DNA of 61,782 nt from Candidatus Rokuibacteriota bacterium (GCA_016184125.1 JACPDG010000048.1:1-61782), one strand, 5' to 3'; numbered from the stretch's first letter, positions 26,088-36,071 are shown. Notes: a model not told the origin generated them from the letters alone. Translations and numbers: made by a program.

Positions 26088-27251
26088 ATGCGCCTCGAGC
26101 TCACCGACGAGCAGCAGATGATCCAGGCGATGGCGCGCGAGTTCGCCGAGGGCGAGATCGCGCCCATCGCCGACGACATCGACCGCGAGAGCCGCTTCCC
26201 GCACGGGACGGTGAAGCGGATGGGCGAGCTGGGGCTCATGGGCATCGCCGTGCCGGATGGCTGGGGCGGCAGCGGGTCGGACACCGTCGCGTACGTCGTC
26301 GCCCTCGAGGAGATCGCGAGGGTGTGCGCGTCGCATGCCGTGATCATGTCCGTCAACAACTCGCTCTACTGCGATCCGGTGCTGAAGTACGGCACCGACG
26401 CGCAGAGGGAGCGGTTCCTGAAACCGTTCGCGTCCGGGCAGGAGATCGGGTGCTTCGCGCTGACCGAGCCCCAGGCCGGCTCGGACGCGTCCAACCAGGC
26501 GACGCTGGCCGCCCGCGAGGGCGGCCACTACGTGCTCAACGGGCGGAAGGCGTTCGTCACAAACGGACGTGAAGCGTCGGTCGCGCTCGTCTTCTGTCAG
26601 ACCGACCGCGCCAGGGGCAGCCACGGCATCTCGGCGTTCCTCGTCGAGAAGGGCACGCCGGGGTTCGTCGTCGCGAAGACGGAGGACAAGCTCGGCCTGA
26701 AGGCGTCGGACACCGCCGAGCTCGTGTTCGAGGACTGCCGCGTGCCTGCGGCGAACCGCCTCGGTGACGAGGGCATGGGGTTCAAGATCGCGATGGCGGC
26801 GCTCGACGGCGGCCGGATCGGGATCGCCGCGCAGGCCGTCGGCATCGCGGCGGGCGCGTTCGAGAAGGCGCGCCGCTACGCGAAGGAGCGCACGTCGTTC
26901 GGCAAGCCGATCGGCGAGCACCAGATGGTCGCCTGGATGCTCGCCGACATGGCGACTGCGATCGACGCCGCGCGCCTGCTGACGCTGAAAGCCGCGGCGC
27001 TCAAGGACCGCGGCGAGAGGTTCGGGACGGCGTCGGCGATGGCGAAGCTCTTCGCGGCCGAGACGGCGATGCGCGTGACGACCGACGCCATCCAGGTGCA
27101 CGGCGGCTACGGGTACATCAAGGAGTACCAGGTCGAGCGGTACTTCCGCGACGCGAAGATCACGCAGATCTACGAGGGCACGTCGCAGATCCAGAAGCTC
27201 GTGATCGCGCGCGCCGTGCTCGCCGGCGGCGTGCGGGAGGAGAGGCGATGA
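26088..27251 (+). CDS. Acyl-CoA dehydrogenase (short-chain/butyryl-CoA type)
   Basis: A 387-residue acyl-CoA dehydrogenase: [20 protein letters not shown] at the N-terminus, [28 protein letters not shown] [15 protein letters not shown], and catalytic Glu363 in [11 protein letters not shown]. It resembles short-chain enzymes. Between etfBA and the mutase, butyryl-CoA formed by the mutase is a natural substrate; that is inference. Its stop overlaps the mutase start by ATGA. Confidence 0.92.
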   Translation: MRLELTDEQQMIQAMAREFAEGEIAPIADDIDRESRFPHGTVKRMGELGLMGIAVPDGWGGSGSDTVAYVVALEEIARVCASHAVIMSVNNSLYCDPVLKYGTDAQRERFLKPFASGQEIGCFALTEPQAGSDASNQATLAAREGGHYVLNGRKAFVTNGREASVALVFCQTDRARGSHGISAFLVEKGTPGFVVAKTEDKLGLKASDTAELVFEDCRVPAANRLGDEGMGFKIAMAALDGGRIGIAAQAVGIAAGAFEKARRYAKERTSFGKPIGEHQMVAWMLADMATAIDAARLLTLKAAALKDRGERFGTASAMAKLFAAETAMRVTTDAIQVHGGYGYIKEYQVERYFRDAKITQIYEGTSQIQKLVIARAVLAGGVREERR

Positions 27252-28915
27252 CGGGGGAGAGGCCCATGAGCGGTCGTGAGCGCTGGGAGCAGGAGACGTA
27301 CCGGGCGTTCGTCGAGAAGTCCGCGGAGCGCCCGGCGCGCTTCGAGTCGCTGTCGGGCATCCCGCTGAAGCCGCTCTACGCGCCGGAGGACCTCGAGGGC
27401 TGGTCGTACGAGCGCGACGCAGGGTATCCCGGGGAGTTCCCCTTCACCCGAGGCGTCTATCCGTCGATGTATCGCGGCCGGCTGTGGACGATGCGCATGT
27501 TCGCCGGGTTCGGTCGTCCCGAGGACACGAACCGCCGGTTCAAGTACCTGCTCGAGCAGGGACAGACGGGCCTGTCCACCGCCTTCGACATGCCGGCGCT
27601 CATGGGCTACGACGCCGATCACCCGCGGGCGCGCGGCGAGGTGGGCAAGGAGGGGGTGTCGATCTCGACGCTCGACGACTTCGAGCGGCTCTTCGACGGC
27701 ATCCCGCTCGGGGACGTCACCACGTCGATGACGATCAACTGCACGGCGTCCGTCGCGCTCGCCATGTACCTCGCCATCGCCGACCAGCAAGGCGTGGGCT
27801 GGGACAGGGTCGGCGGCACGGTGCAGAACGACATGCTGAAGGAGTTCATCGCCCAGAAGGAGTGGATCTGCCCGCCCGAGCCCGCGATGCGCATCGTGGT
27901 GGACATGATCGAGTTCGCCGCGAAGCTGGTCCCGCGCTTCAACCCGGTGTCGATCTCCGGCTACCACATCCGCGAAGCAGGCTCGACGGGCGTGCAGGAG
28001 CTCGCGTTCACCCTGGCCGACGGCCTCGCGTATGTCGAGGCGGCGGTCGCACGCGGGCTCCACGTCGACAGCTTCGCGCCGCGCCTGAGCTTCTTCTTCG
28101 ACGTCCACAACGACTTCTTCGAGGAGATCGCGAAGCTCCGGGCGGCGCGCCGGATGTGGGCGCGCTTCATGAACGAGCGGTTCGGTGCGAAGAAGGCCGA
28201 GTCGATGCGGCTCAGGACGCACACGCAGACGGCGGGCGTGTCGGCGACGGCTCAGCAGCCGCTGAACAACGTCGCGCGCATCGCGCTCCAGGCGATGGCC
28301 GCCGTGCTGGGCGGTGCGCAGTCGCTCCACACGAACTCCTACGACGAGACGTGGGCGCTGCCCACCGAGGAGGCCGTGACCGTCGCGCTCCGGACGCAGC
28401 AGATCATCGCCGAGGAGACTGGCGTCCCGCTCACGATCGACCCGCTCGGCGGCTCGTACTACCTCGAGAAGCTGACCGGCGAGGTGGAGGCGCGGGCGAT
28501 GGACTACATCCGCCGCATCGACGCGATGGGCGGCATGATCCGCGCGATCGACCAGGGGTTCCCGCAGAAGGAGATCGCCGACGCCGCGTACCGCTACCAG
28601 CTCATGGACGACCGGGGCGAGAAAGTCACGGTCGGCGTCAACGCGTACGCGATGCGCGACACGACACCCATCAACTTCCTGAAGATCGACGAGACCGTGG
28701 AGCTGGAGCAGATCGAGCGCGTCGGGCGGTTCAAGGCCGCGCGCGATCCGGCCAAGGTGGAGCGGCGGCTCAAGCAGGTCGCGGACGCGTGCCGCACCGC
28801 GCAGAACGTGATGCCGGTCCTGATCGACGCCGTGAAGGACTATGTCAGTCTGGGAGAGATCTCGGACGTCTACCGCCAGGTCTTCGGGCTCTATCGCGAG
28901 CCGATCATCTTCTAG
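27248..28915 (+). CDS. icmA: B12-dependent acyl-CoA mutase large subunit, isobutyryl-CoA mutase-like
   Basis: A 555-residue substrate-binding subunit of the methylmalonyl-CoA mutase superfamily, without a B12 domain. TMRMFAGFG (81-89), [23 protein letters not shown] with His240, and [14 protein letters not shown] are present. Phe85, Gln203 and His240 have exactly the spacing of Tyr89, Arg207 and His244 of Propionibacterium methylmalonyl-CoA mutase. Phe plus Gln at the first two positions is the known isobutyryl-CoA mutase pattern, since Arg207 binds the methylmalonyl carboxylate. Length also fits IcmA. A 2-hydroxyisobutyryl-CoA mutase is less likely because that uses Ile at the first site. 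The B12 subunit is at 30543. The ATG at 27248 overlaps the dehydrogenase stop; a second start is at 27266. Confidence 0.85.
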   Translation: MTGERPMSGRERWEQETYRAFVEKSAERPARFESLSGIPLKPLYAPEDLEGWSYERDAGYPGEFPFTRGVYPSMYRGRLWTMRMFAGFGRPEDTNRRFKYLLEQGQTGLSTAFDMPALMGYDADHPRARGEVGKEGVSISTLDDFERLFDGIPLGDVTTSMTINCTASVALAMYLAIADQQGVGWDRVGGTVQNDMLKEFIAQKEWICPPEPAMRIVVDMIEFAAKLVPRFNPVSISGYHIREAGSTGVQELAFTLADGLAYVEAAVARGLHVDSFAPRLSFFFDVHNDFFEEIAKLRAARRMWARFMNERFGAKKAESMRLRTHTQTAGVSATAQQPLNNVARIALQAMAAVLGGAQSLHTNSYDETWALPTEEAVTVALRTQQIIAEETGVPLTIDPLGGSYYLEKLTGEVEARAMDYIRRIDAMGGMIRAIDQGFPQKEIADAAYRYQLMDDRGEKVTVGVNAYAMRDTTPINFLKIDETVELEQIERVGRFKAARDPAKVERRLKQVADACRTAQNVMPVLIDAVKDYVSLGEISDVYRQVFGLYREPIIF

Positions 28916-29040
28916 TCATGGGGGGACTATCGAAGCCCCCCAAACCCCCCGGGCGCTCGCACACGCCCCGGGGGGTGCGCGGACGCACCCGTGGGACCCG
29001 GGGCGCGGCTCGACACAGGATGCGGAGAACGCCGGAGGCG
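28916..29040 (-). repeat. G6/C6 hairpin repeat, inverted, between icmA and the aminotransferase
   Basis: Reads TCAT, G6, ACTATCGAAG, C6, AAA, C6, then GGGCGCTCGCACACGCCCCG, GGGGTGCGCGGACGCACCC, GTGGGACCCGGGGCGCGGCT. This is the reverse complement arrangement of the copies at 23437 and 32559. Confidence 0.8.
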
Positions 29041-29042
29041 AC

Positions 29043-30110
29043 ATGAACGACGGGATCAGGGTCACGAAGACGACGTCACCGAAACCGAAGCCGAAGGACA
29101 GCACGCTCGCCTTCGGGACCGAGTTCACCGACCACATGTTCCTCATGGACTACCGGGACGACAAGGGCTGGTACGACGCGCGCATCGGACCGTACGGCCC
29201 GCTGACGCTCGATCCCGCGACGGCCGTCCTCCACTACGCGCAATCCATGTTCGAGGGCCTGAAGGCCTTCCGGGGCACGGACGGCGAGATCCGGCTCTTC
29301 CGGCCGGACAAGCACGTCCAGCGACTGAACAACACGGCGAAGCGCCTGTGCATCCCGGCGATCGACCCGGAGGTCGTGCTGGAGTCGTGGACGACCCTCG
29401 TGGACCTCGATCGTGACTGGGTGCCGCGCGCGGTCGGCACGTCGCTCTACGTCCGGCCCACGATCATCGCGAGCGAGCCGTTCCTCGGCGTGCGGCCGTC
29501 GAAGTCCTACCTCTACTTTGTCATCCTCTCGCCCGTCGGCGCCTACTACGCCGAGGGCATGAATCCCGTCAAGATCCTGGTCGACGCGAAGTACGTCCGC
29601 GCCGTTCCCGGCGGGCTCGGCGAGGCCAAGGCCTCCGCGAATTACGCGGCGAGCCTCTACCCGCAGGAGGACGCCAAGCACGGGGGATTCACGCAGGTCC
29701 TGTACCTGGACGGCGTGCACCGGAAGTACATCGAGGAAGTCGGGACGATGAACCTCATGCTCCGCATCGGCGACGAGGTCATCACGCCTCCGCTCGCGGG
29801 CAGCATCCTGCCCGGCGTGACGCGCGACTCGGTGCTCGCGCTGCTCCGCGAGTGGGGCATCCCGGCATCGGAGCGGCAGGTGTCGATCGACGAGATCGTG
29901 GAGGCGGCCGGGAAGGGCACGCTCGAGGAGGTGTTCGGCACCGGCACGGCGGCGGTCATCTCGCCCGTCGGCGAGCTCTTCTACAAGGACCAGCACATCG
30001 TCGTGAACGAGGGGAGGATCGGCGAACTGACGCAGCGGCTCTACGATGCGATCGTCGCCGTCCAGTACGGGACGGCTCCCGACACGCGCGGCTGGACCGT
30101 CGTGGTGTGA
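29043..30110 (+). CDS. ilvE: Branched-chain amino acid aminotransferase
   Basis: A 355-residue class IV aminotransferase close to BCAT type II. It has DYRDDKGWYDARIGPYGPL, LHYAQSMFEGLKAFRG, the PLP Lys in LGEAKASANYAASL, IEEVGTMNLML and GTGTAAVISPVG. It transaminates Leu, Ile and Val with 2-oxoglutarate. ATG 29043 was chosen as the start because the frame upstream is repeat sequence. It sits between the two mutase subunit genes. This supports a valine/isobutyrate route (valine to 2-oxoisovalerate, then isobutyryl-CoA), although the 2-oxoacid dehydrogenase is not in the window. Confidence 0.93.
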   Translation: MNDGIRVTKTTSPKPKPKDSTLAFGTEFTDHMFLMDYRDDKGWYDARIGPYGPLTLDPATAVLHYAQSMFEGLKAFRGTDGEIRLFRPDKHVQRLNNTAKRLCIPAIDPEVVLESWTTLVDLDRDWVPRAVGTSLYVRPTIIASEPFLGVRPSKSYLYFVILSPVGAYYAEGMNPVKILVDAKYVRAVPGGLGEAKASANYAASLYPQEDAKHGGFTQVLYLDGVHRKYIEEVGTMNLMLRIGDEVITPPLAGSILPGVTRDSVLALLREWGIPASERQVSIDEIVEAAGKGTLEEVFGTGTAAVISPVGELFYKDQHIVVNEGRIGELTQRLYDAIVAVQYGTAPDTRGWTVVV

Positions 30111-30114
30111 GACC

Positions 30115-30546
30115 ATGAGCGAGTGCGTGTTCTGCAAGATCCGCGACGGGCAGATCCCGTCGATCAAGGTCTACGAGGACGCGAAGACCCTCGTGATCAT
30201 GGACATCAACCCGCTCAACCCGGGGCACTGTCTCGTGCTCACGAAGGCGCACGCGCCCACGCTCTACGACGCGGAGGCCTCCGATCTCCAGGGGGCGATC
30301 GCGACGGCCCAGCGGGTGGCGAGAGCGGTCCGCGAGACGCTCGCGCCCGACGGGCTCAACATGCTCCAGGCGAACGGTCCGGCCGCGTTCCAGTCGGTGC
30401 CGCACTTCCACCTGCACCTGATCCCGCGCTGGGCGAACGACGGCAAGGGGTTCGACTGGAAGCTCGTCGCCGGTGACCGGGCACAGATCGCCGCGACGGG
30501 CGACACGATCCGCGCGGCGATGAGCTCGAAGGGAGTGCAGGCATGA
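30115..30546 (+). CDS. HIT family nucleotide hydrolase/transferase
   Basis: A 143-residue histidine triad protein: zinc-type CVFC at 4-7 and the triad HFHLHLIP with His97, His99 and His101, of which the middle one is the expected nucleophile. HIT proteins hydrolyse nucleoside phosphoramidates or acyl-AMP. Cleaving stray acyl-adenylates from the adjacent acyl-CoA ligases would be a sensible role; this is inference. It overlaps the mutase B12 subunit by ATGA. Confidence 0.9.
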   Translation: MSECVFCKIRDGQIPSIKVYEDAKTLVIMDINPLNPGHCLVLTKAHAPTLYDAEASDLQGAIATAQRVARAVRETLAPDGLNMLQANGPAAFQSVPHFHLHLIPRWANDGKGFDWKLVAGDRAQIAATGDTIRAAMSSKGVQA

Positions 30547-30947
30547 GTGAGCGGACGGTCAGAGTGGTGGTCGCGAAGCCGGGCCTCGACGGACACGACC
30601 GCGGCGCCAAGATCGTCGCCCGGGCGCTCCGGGACGCCGGGTTCGAGGTCATCTACACGGGTCTCCACCAGACCCCCGAGCAGGTGGTCGCCACCGCCAT
30701 CCAGGAAGACGCCGACGCGATCGGGCTCAGCGTGCTCTCCGGCGCTCACATGTACCTCTTCAAGCGGGTGCTGGAGCTGCTGAAGGACAAAGGCGCCGAC
30801 GACATCGCGGTGTTCGGCGGCGGCATCATTCCGCCGGAGGACGTCGCCGCGCTCAAGGGGATCGGCGTCAAGGAGCTGTTCACCCCCGGCACCTCGACCC
30901 AGGACATCGTCCGCTTCGTCCGCGGGAACATCCGCGCGGCCGTCTGA
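30543..30947 (+). CDS. icmB: B12-binding small subunit of acyl-CoA mutase
   Basis: A 134-residue cobalamin-binding domain of Rossmann type. LDGHDRG carries the DxHxxG motif with His18 as the lower cobalt ligand; SVLSGAH and [14 protein letters not shown] are the other conserved loops. The size equals the separate B12 subunit of isobutyryl-CoA mutases. Its partner is the large subunit at 27248, from which it is separated by an aminotransferase and a HIT gene. Confidence 0.9.
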   Translation: MSERTVRVVVAKPGLDGHDRGAKIVARALRDAGFEVIYTGLHQTPEQVVATAIQEDADAIGLSVLSGAHMYLFKRVLELLKDKGADDIAVFGGGIIPPEDVAALKGIGVKELFTPGTSTQDIVRFVRGNIRAAV

Positions 30948-30950
30948 GCG

Positions 30951-32558
30951 ATGCACGTCCGCGGCGTCGACCTGTGGCCCGAACCGCTGACGCGTGACCT
31001 CGTCGAGGAGGTCCACCACGGCCGCCGCGTGCGATGCTACGGGCCCGACCGGCCCCGCACGCTCGTCGAGATGCTCGAACGCGCGGCCGCGCGCATGCCG
31101 GAGCAGGAGGCGGTCGTCGATGCTCGCCGGCGGCTCACGTGGCGCGAGCTGCACCAGGCGGCCCGGCGTCTCGCCGCCGGCCTCCATGCCAAGCGCGGTG
31201 TCCAGCCCGGGGACCGCGTCGCGCTGCTCGTGGCCAACAGTGCCGAGTTCTGCGTCTCGGTGCTCGCGTGCGCGACGCTCGCAGCTGTCGCGGTGACGCT
31301 CAACACCAAGCTCCGGCGCGCCGAGCTCGAGTACATGCTCGGGCACTCGGGCGCGCGGGTGCTCGTCACGGACCCCGAATGGTGGGACGAGATCGCGCCG
31401 AAGGGGGCCGCGCTGCCCTGCGAGGCCGTCTACGCGACCCGTGACACGCCCGAAGGCACCGAGCCGCTCGACCGGCTCCTGGACTGCCGTGACGCGCCGC
31501 CGGCGGTCAGCCCCGCGGAGGACGACGCCGCGTTCATCATGTACACGTCCGGCACGACGGGGCACCCGAAGGGCGCGATCGGGACCCACGGCGGCATCGT
31601 GAACGGCGCGATGAGCTTCGCGCGGTGCTTCGGCCTCGGGCCCGACGAACGAACGCTGGTCGCCGTTCCGCTCTTCCACGTGACGGGTCTCATCGCCCAG
31701 TTCCTCACGATGGCGTACGTCGGCGGTACGACGGTGATCATGCGCCAGTTCAACGCCGCCGGCGCGCTCAGGCTGCTCGAGGCGGAGCGCATCACGTACC
31801 TGGTCGGCGCGCCGACGGTGTACATCATGCTGATGAGCCAGCCCGGCTACCGGATGTCGGCGGCGACGCTGCGCGTCGTCGGCTATGGCGGCGCGCCGAT
31901 GCCGCCCGACGCTGTCCGTGGCCTGCGCGAGTGGCTGCCAGCGGCACGCCTGCACAACGTCTACGGCATGACGGAGACGTGCTCGCCCACGACGATCCTG
32001 CCCGACGCCGACGCGTTCGCGCGCGTGTCGTCCGCCGGTCGTCCGGTCCCGACGGCCGAGCTGCGCACCGTCGACCCGGGGACCGTGGTCGAGTGCGCGG
32101 CGGGCGAGGTCGGCGAGCTGCTGGTGTGGGGGCCGATGGTCGTCCCCGGGTACTGGGCGAATCCCGAGGCGACCACGGGAGCGATGGGCGACGGGTGGCT
32201 CCGGACCGGCGACCTCGCGACGATCGATGCCGATGGCTACGTCACGGTCATGGACCGGATCAAGGACATGATCAATCGCGGCGGCGAGAAGGTGTACTGC
32301 GTGGAGGTGGAGGACGTGCTGTGCGGCCACCCGGACGTGCTCGAGGCCGCCGTCGTCGGCATCCCCGATCCCGTGTACGGCGAGGCCGTGAAGGCGTGCG
32401 TGGTGCCACGCGCCGGACGGACGCTCGATCCCGACGACGTTCGCGCGTCGGTGGCGCGCCGTCTCGCGAAGTTCAAGGTGCCGCGTGACGTGGAGATCCT
32501 GCCGGCGCTGCCGCGCAACCCGAGCGGCAAGGTCGTGAAGCGCGCGCTGAAGAACTGA
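30951..32558 (+). CDS. Acyl-CoA ligase (AMP-forming)
   Basis: A 535-residue adenylate-forming ligase. The P-loop motif YTSGTTGHPKG begins at residue 198, YGMTETCSPTT is the core motif A5, GWLRTGDLATID is the hinge region and LPRNPSGKVVKRAL ends with the C-terminal catalytic Lys. It activates a carboxylic acid to its CoA thioester. It starts 3 bases after icmB, so its substrate is likely to be a short or branched acid such as isobutyrate feeding the mutase; this is inference. Confidence 0.9.
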   Translation: MHVRGVDLWPEPLTRDLVEEVHHGRRVRCYGPDRPRTLVEMLERAAARMPEQEAVVDARRRLTWRELHQAARRLAAGLHAKRGVQPGDRVALLVANSAEFCVSVLACATLAAVAVTLNTKLRRAELEYMLGHSGARVLVTDPEWWDEIAPKGAALPCEAVYATRDTPEGTEPLDRLLDCRDAPPAVSPAEDDAAFIMYTSGTTGHPKGAIGTHGGIVNGAMSFARCFGLGPDERTLVAVPLFHVTGLIAQFLTMAYVGGTTVIMRQFNAAGALRLLEAERITYLVGAPTVYIMLMSQPGYRMSAATLRVVGYGGAPMPPDAVRGLREWLPAARLHNVYGMTETCSPTTILPDADAFARVSSAGRPVPTAELRTVDPGTVVECAAGEVGELLVWGPMVVPGYWANPEATTGAMGDGWLRTGDLATIDADGYVTVMDRIKDMINRGGEKVYCVEVEDVLCGHPDVLEAAVVGIPDPVYGEAVKACVVPRAGRTLDPDDVRASVARRLAKFKVPRDVEILPALPRNPSGKVVKRALKN

Positions 32559-32682
32559 TCGAGCCGCGCCCCGGGTTCCACGGGTGCGGCCGCGCACCCC
32601 ACGGGTGCGGCCGCGCCCCCCCCGGGGCGCGTGCGAGCGCGGGGGGCTTGGGGGGCCCTTCGAGGCCCCCCATGAAGTCGAA
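32559..32682 (+). repeat. G6/C6 hairpin repeat downstream of the acyl-CoA ligase
   Basis: Stem halves CGAGCCGCGCCCCGGGTTCC and CCCCGGGGCGCGTGCGAGCG enclose an internally duplicated CACGGGTGCGGCCGCGC block, followed by G6-CTT-G6, CCCTTCGAGG, C6 and ATGA. The internal duplication makes this copy longer in the stem loop. Confidence 0.8.
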
Positions 32683-32701
32683 AGTCGAAGGAGAGGAACC
32701 G

Positions 32702-32953
32702 ATGGGCGACGACGAGATCAAGGCAGAGCTGGAGCGGCTCCGGGCGGAGAACGCGGCGCTCAAAGCACGCAGCACGCGCGCGACGTCGATCCGCGTGAGC
32801 GAGAAGGGAGGCGTCAGCGTGTACGGGCTGGGGCGCTTTCCCGTCACGCTCTACAAGGAGCAGTGGCAGAAACTGCTCGACATGGCGGACGAGATCCGCG
32901 GCTTCATCAAGGAGCACGACGGCGAACTGAAGACCAAGCCCGCGAGGGAGTGA
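32702..32953 (+). CDS. Small conserved coiled-coil protein (83 aa)
   Basis: An 83-residue protein: an N-terminal coiled coil ([20 protein letters not shown]) then [20 protein letters not shown] and [18 protein letters not shown]. The second half resembles a conserved family of unknown function that I recall from other bacteria, with the invariant [15 protein letters not shown] block. Start chosen at ATG 32702, after GAAGGAGAGGAA; an upstream ATG lies in the repeat. It is followed 19 bases later by an acyl-CoA dehydrogenase. Function unknown. Confidence 0.75.
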   Translation: MGDDEIKAELERLRAENAALKARSTRATSIRVSEKGGVSVYGLGRFPVTLYKEQWQKLLDMADEIRGFIKEHDGELKTKPARE

Positions 32954-32972
32954 GCCAGGTGATCATGGCAAC

Positions 32973-34118
32973 ATGGACTTCGAGCTGACGCCCGACCAGA
33001 AGGCGATCCGCGGCGTCGCGCGGGAGTTCGCCGATGCCGAGCTCGGCGAGAAGATCGCCCCGTACGACGAGCGCCACGAGTTCCCGCACGCGGTCGTGAA
33101 GACGCTGGGCGAGCTCGGCTTCCTCGGCGTCCTCGTGTCGCCGGAGTACGGCGGCGCGGGCCTCGACTACGTGTCGTACACGCTCATCGTGGCGGAGCTG
33201 TGTCGCGGCGACGCCTCCGTCGGCATCACGATGTGGGCGCACAACTCGCTCTGCACGAGCCACATCGACCTGTTCGGATCGCCGGAGCAGAAGCGCCGCT
33301 ACCTGCCTCCGCTCGCGACCGGTCGGGTGCTCGGCGCGTGGGGCCTGACCGAGCCGGGCTCGGGCTCCGACGCCGCGGCGCTCTCCACGCGCGCCGAGGC
33401 GCGGGATGGCCGGTGGGTGCTGAACGGCAGCAAGGCGTTCATCACGAACGCGACCGTGGCGGGGACCACCGTCGTCATGGCGCGGACCGAGGCCGACCCC
33501 GGTCCGCGCGGCATCTCGGCGTTCGTGCTGGAGCAGGGCACGCCCGGATTCACCGCCGGACGGCCGTACCGCAAGCTCGGCCTGCACGCCTCGGACACCG
33601 CGGAGCTGGTGTTCGAGGACGCGCGCGTGCCGTCCGAGAACCTGCTCGGCGAGCGCGGCCGGGGCTTCGCGCAGGCCAGGCAGGTGCTCGAAGGCGGGCG
33701 GATCGCCATGGCCGCGATGGGCGTCGGCATCGCCGAGGCCGCGATCGACCACGCGATCGCGTACATGCGCCAGCGGACGGCGTTCGGGAAGACGCTGGCG
33801 GAGTTCAACGGGCTCCAGGGCATGATCGCCGACCTCGCGACCGAGCTCGAGGCGGCGCGCCTGCTCATGCTCCGGGCTGCGTACGAGAAGGACCGGGGGC
33901 GTCGGTCGATGCACCTGGCCGCGATGGCGAAGGTGTTCGCGTCCGAGGTCGCGATGAAGGCAGCGACGAAGGCCGTGCAGGTGCACGGCGGCGCCGGGTA
34001 CATCACGGAGTTCCCGGTCGAGCGGATTTTCCGGGACGCGAAGCTGACCGAGATCGGCGAGGGCACGTCGGAAGTGCAGCGGATCGTCATCGCGCAGGAG
34101 CTGCTGCGGCGCGCGTAG
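32973..34118 (+). CDS. Acyl-CoA dehydrogenase
   Basis: A 381-residue acyl-CoA dehydrogenase: [57 protein letters not shown] and the catalytic Glu363 in [11 protein letters not shown]. It ends AQELLRRA. It probably serves a fatty or branched acyl-CoA from the ligase upstream and feeds the EtfAB encoded at 24290-26068. Confidence 0.92.
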   Translation: MDFELTPDQKAIRGVAREFADAELGEKIAPYDERHEFPHAVVKTLGELGFLGVLVSPEYGGAGLDYVSYTLIVAELCRGDASVGITMWAHNSLCTSHIDLFGSPEQKRRYLPPLATGRVLGAWGLTEPGSGSDAAALSTRAEARDGRWVLNGSKAFITNATVAGTTVVMARTEADPGPRGISAFVLEQGTPGFTAGRPYRKLGLHASDTAELVFEDARVPSENLLGERGRGFAQARQVLEGGRIAMAAMGVGIAEAAIDHAIAYMRQRTAFGKTLAEFNGLQGMIADLATELEAARLLMLRAAYEKDRGRRSMHLAAMAKVFASEVAMKAATKAVQVHGGAGYITEFPVERIFRDAKLTEIGEGTSEVQRIVIAQELLRRA

Positions 34119-34167
34119 AGTCCCGCCTGCTCGAGGAGCGGGCGACAGCGACGGGCGACATCGAACG

Positions 34168-34302
34168 TTGAGGGTTCTCTGGATCACCGAGCGGTTCCCG
34201 CCGGACCGGGGTGGGCTGGCGGCGTCCGCCGCGCGTCAGGTCGAGGCGCTGGTACCGCGCCTGATCGCCGCAGGTGATCGGCGGCGGCTGGCTCATCGCT
34301 GA
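34168..34302 (+). pseudogene. Glycosyltransferase N-terminal fragment
   Basis: From TTG 34168 the frame reads LRVLWITERFPPDRGGLAAS, then AARQVEALVPRL, the typical first strand and Gly loop of GT4-type glycosyltransferases. It ends at a TGA at 34300-34302 after 44 residues and overlaps the end of the minus-strand gene beside it. It is a truncated remnant. Confidence 0.4.
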
Positions 34303-34997
34303 ACGTGCGCGAAGTACGCCCAGAGCGCCGCCCGCTCGGCGAGCGAGAAACGCTCCAGCGCGAGCCACGTGCCGGCGCCGAGATCCACGTGACCGCTCAC
34401 CGTGTGGGTGCGCCTTCCCGTGTCCGTCTCGAACACGAGCCCGTTCGCTCCGCGCTTGCTCTTGGCGATCGTGCGGCCGTCCGCGTCTCGCACCTCGAGC
34501 GCGTCCGCCTTCGGCTTGACCCTCGCCAGCACGCGCTTGCCGGCGTCCTCGAGCTTCCAGCCGTTGCCGTCGCGCCGCACCCGGTAGAGTCGCCGGCCGG
34601 CCCCGTCCTCGATCTCCGCGCCGTAGGCCTTGCGCTTGATCTTCCACCGGTCGCGGTCCTGAAGATCGCGGAGCTTCACGCGGTCGGTCTCGATCTTCAG
34701 GTGTCCGACGACCCGGTCGGCGGCGTCGTGGACGGTCAGCCGCGCGTCGCTTCCGCGGACCGTCAGCTGGGCGTGGCCGGAGGCGTCGGCGAGCGTGACG
34801 AGCGGGCCGCCCGGCGCCTGCGCCAGCGCGCGCAGCGGACGGCCGGCGGTCGCGAGCAGGCACGTGACCGCGGCGGCCACGAGCAGGGCGGCGAGGGGCG
34901 ATGCCTGGCGTAGCCCGGCGCGGCCGAACGCCTCGGCACGCTCGGGCGCGCCTTGGTCGCGTCTCGTCCCGGATTCGATCGGGTCCGCAGTCGTCAT
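34293..34997 (-). CDS. Hypothetical membrane-anchored beta-repeat protein (234 aa)
   Basis: A 234-residue protein. After a charged N-terminus a single hydrophobic segment (SPLAALLVAAAVTCLLATAG, about 33-52) is followed by a secreted or periplasmic domain of short repeated strands: AQLTVRGSDARLTVHDAADR, LKDLQD-type KLRDLQDRDRWKIK, RRLYRVRRDGNGWKLEDAGK and ALEVRDADGRTIAK. These resemble successive beta-hairpins of about 20-25 residues. No family recognised. It reads toward the glycosyltransferase remnant. Confidence 0.7.
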   Translation of the reverse strand: MTTADPIESGTRRDQGAPERAEAFGRAGLRQASPLAALLVAAAVTCLLATAGRPLRALAQAPGGPLVTLADASGHAQLTVRGSDARLTVHDAADRVVGHLKIETDRVKLRDLQDRDRWKIKRKAYGAEIEDGAGRRLYRVRRDGNGWKLEDAGKRVLARVKPKADALEVRDADGRTIAKSKRGANGLVFETDTGRRTHTVSGHVDLGAGTWLALERFSLAERAALWAYFAHVQR

Positions 34998-35142
34998 GCG
35001 GCGGACTCTAGAGCGGTGCCGGGAACCGTGTCAACGAACGTTTGAGACGATGAAGAGGCCCGGGCGCCACCGGCGGTCGTGGTGGCGTGTCGCGGACAGG
35101 GACCACCGCGTTTGGCCCGTGATCGGCGGCGGGCATGGCGCG

Positions 35143-35171
35143 TTGACGACTGGCGCACCGCGTGCTACCCG
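35143..35171 (+). promoter_or_regulatory. Weak candidate promoter for the sulfurtransferase
   Basis: TTGACG at 35143-35148 and TACCCG at 35166-35171 are separated by 17 bp, 30 bases before the start codon. The -10 box is poor. Confidence 0.25.
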
Positions 35172-35201
35172 ATGCGCATACGCACAGCGCGGGAGGCTCC
35201 G

Positions 35202-36071
35202 ATGACACTCGTCAACCCCCAGTTCCTGGTCGAGACCGGCTGGCTGGCCCAGCACCTCGACGACCCGTCCGTGCGCGTGCTGGAGTGCACGGTGATCCTC
35301 CATCCGGATCCCGACCGCGGGTATCGCGTCGAGTCCGGCCGGGCAGCCTGGGAGGCGGGCCACATCCCGGGCAGCGGCTTCGCAGACCTGCCGCAGGACC
35401 TCTCCGACCCGGACAGCGCGCTCCGCTTCATGATGCCGCCTGCGGACCGCTTCGCTGCCGGGATGTCGCGCTACGGCGTCGGCGACGGCGTCCGCGTCGT
35501 CCTGTACGACCGGGCGCAGAACATGTGGGCCGCGCGCGTGTGGTGGATGCTGCGCGCCTTCGGCTTCGACGATGCCGCGGTCCTCGACGGCGGCTGGCGC
35601 AAATGGACTCTCGACGGTCGTCCGATCTCCTCCGCGCCCGATGCGCCGCGTTCCGCCCGGTTCGTCGCTCGACCCCGTCCTGGCCTCTTCGTGGGCAAGG
35701 AGGCCGTGCTCGGCACGCTCGGCGACCGTGCCGCGTGCGTCGTCAACGCCCTCACCGAGGAGCAGCACCGCGGCACCGGCGGCGTCACGTACGGCCGGCC
35801 GGGCCGCATCGCAGGCAGCGCGAACGTGCCGGCCCGCGCGATCGTCGACCCGAAGACGCACGCGTACCTGCCGCCCGACGAGCTTCGCAAGCGGTTCGCG
35901 CAGGCCGGCGTGCTCGACGCGGGGCGGGTGGTGACGTACTGCGGCGGCGGCATCGCAGCGTCGAGCGACGCGTTCGTGCTGTTCCTGCTCGGCCACGACG
36001 ACGTCGCGGTCTACGACGCGTCGCTCTCGGAGTGGGCGAACGACCCCTCGCTGCCGATGGAAACGGGCTAG
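35202..36071 (+). CDS. sseA: Thiosulfate/3-mercaptopyruvate sulfurtransferase
   Basis: A 289-residue double-rhodanese protein. The N-terminal inactive domain has AAWEAGHIPGSGFADLPQDL and the C-terminal domain has the active-site loop VVTYCGGGIAASSDAF with Cys247. The six-residue loop (CGGGIA) is closer to the thiosulfate sulfurtransferase type than to CGSGVT of mercaptopyruvate enzymes, so substrate is open. Start ATG 35202 follows GGGAGG at a good distance; a further in-frame ATG at 35172 has no ribosome binding site. Confidence 0.88.
   Translation: MTLVNPQFLVETGWLAQHLDDPSVRVLECTVILHPDPDRGYRVESGRAAWEAGHIPGSGFADLPQDLSDPDSALRFMMPPADRFAAGMSRYGVGDGVRVVLYDRAQNMWAARVWWMLRAFGFDDAAVLDGGWRKWTLDGRPISSAPDAPRSARFVARPRPGLFVGKEAVLGTLGDRAACVVNALTEEQHRGTGGVTYGRPGRIAGSANVPARAIVDPKTHAYLPPDELRKRFAQAGVLDAGRVVTYCGGGIAASSDAFVLFLLGHDDVAVYDASLSEWANDPSLPMETG

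Noticed and set aside
27248..28915. Naming as methylmalonyl-CoA mutase
   Set aside because: The substrate-defining Tyr and Arg are replaced by Phe and Gln, as in isobutyryl-CoA mutase.
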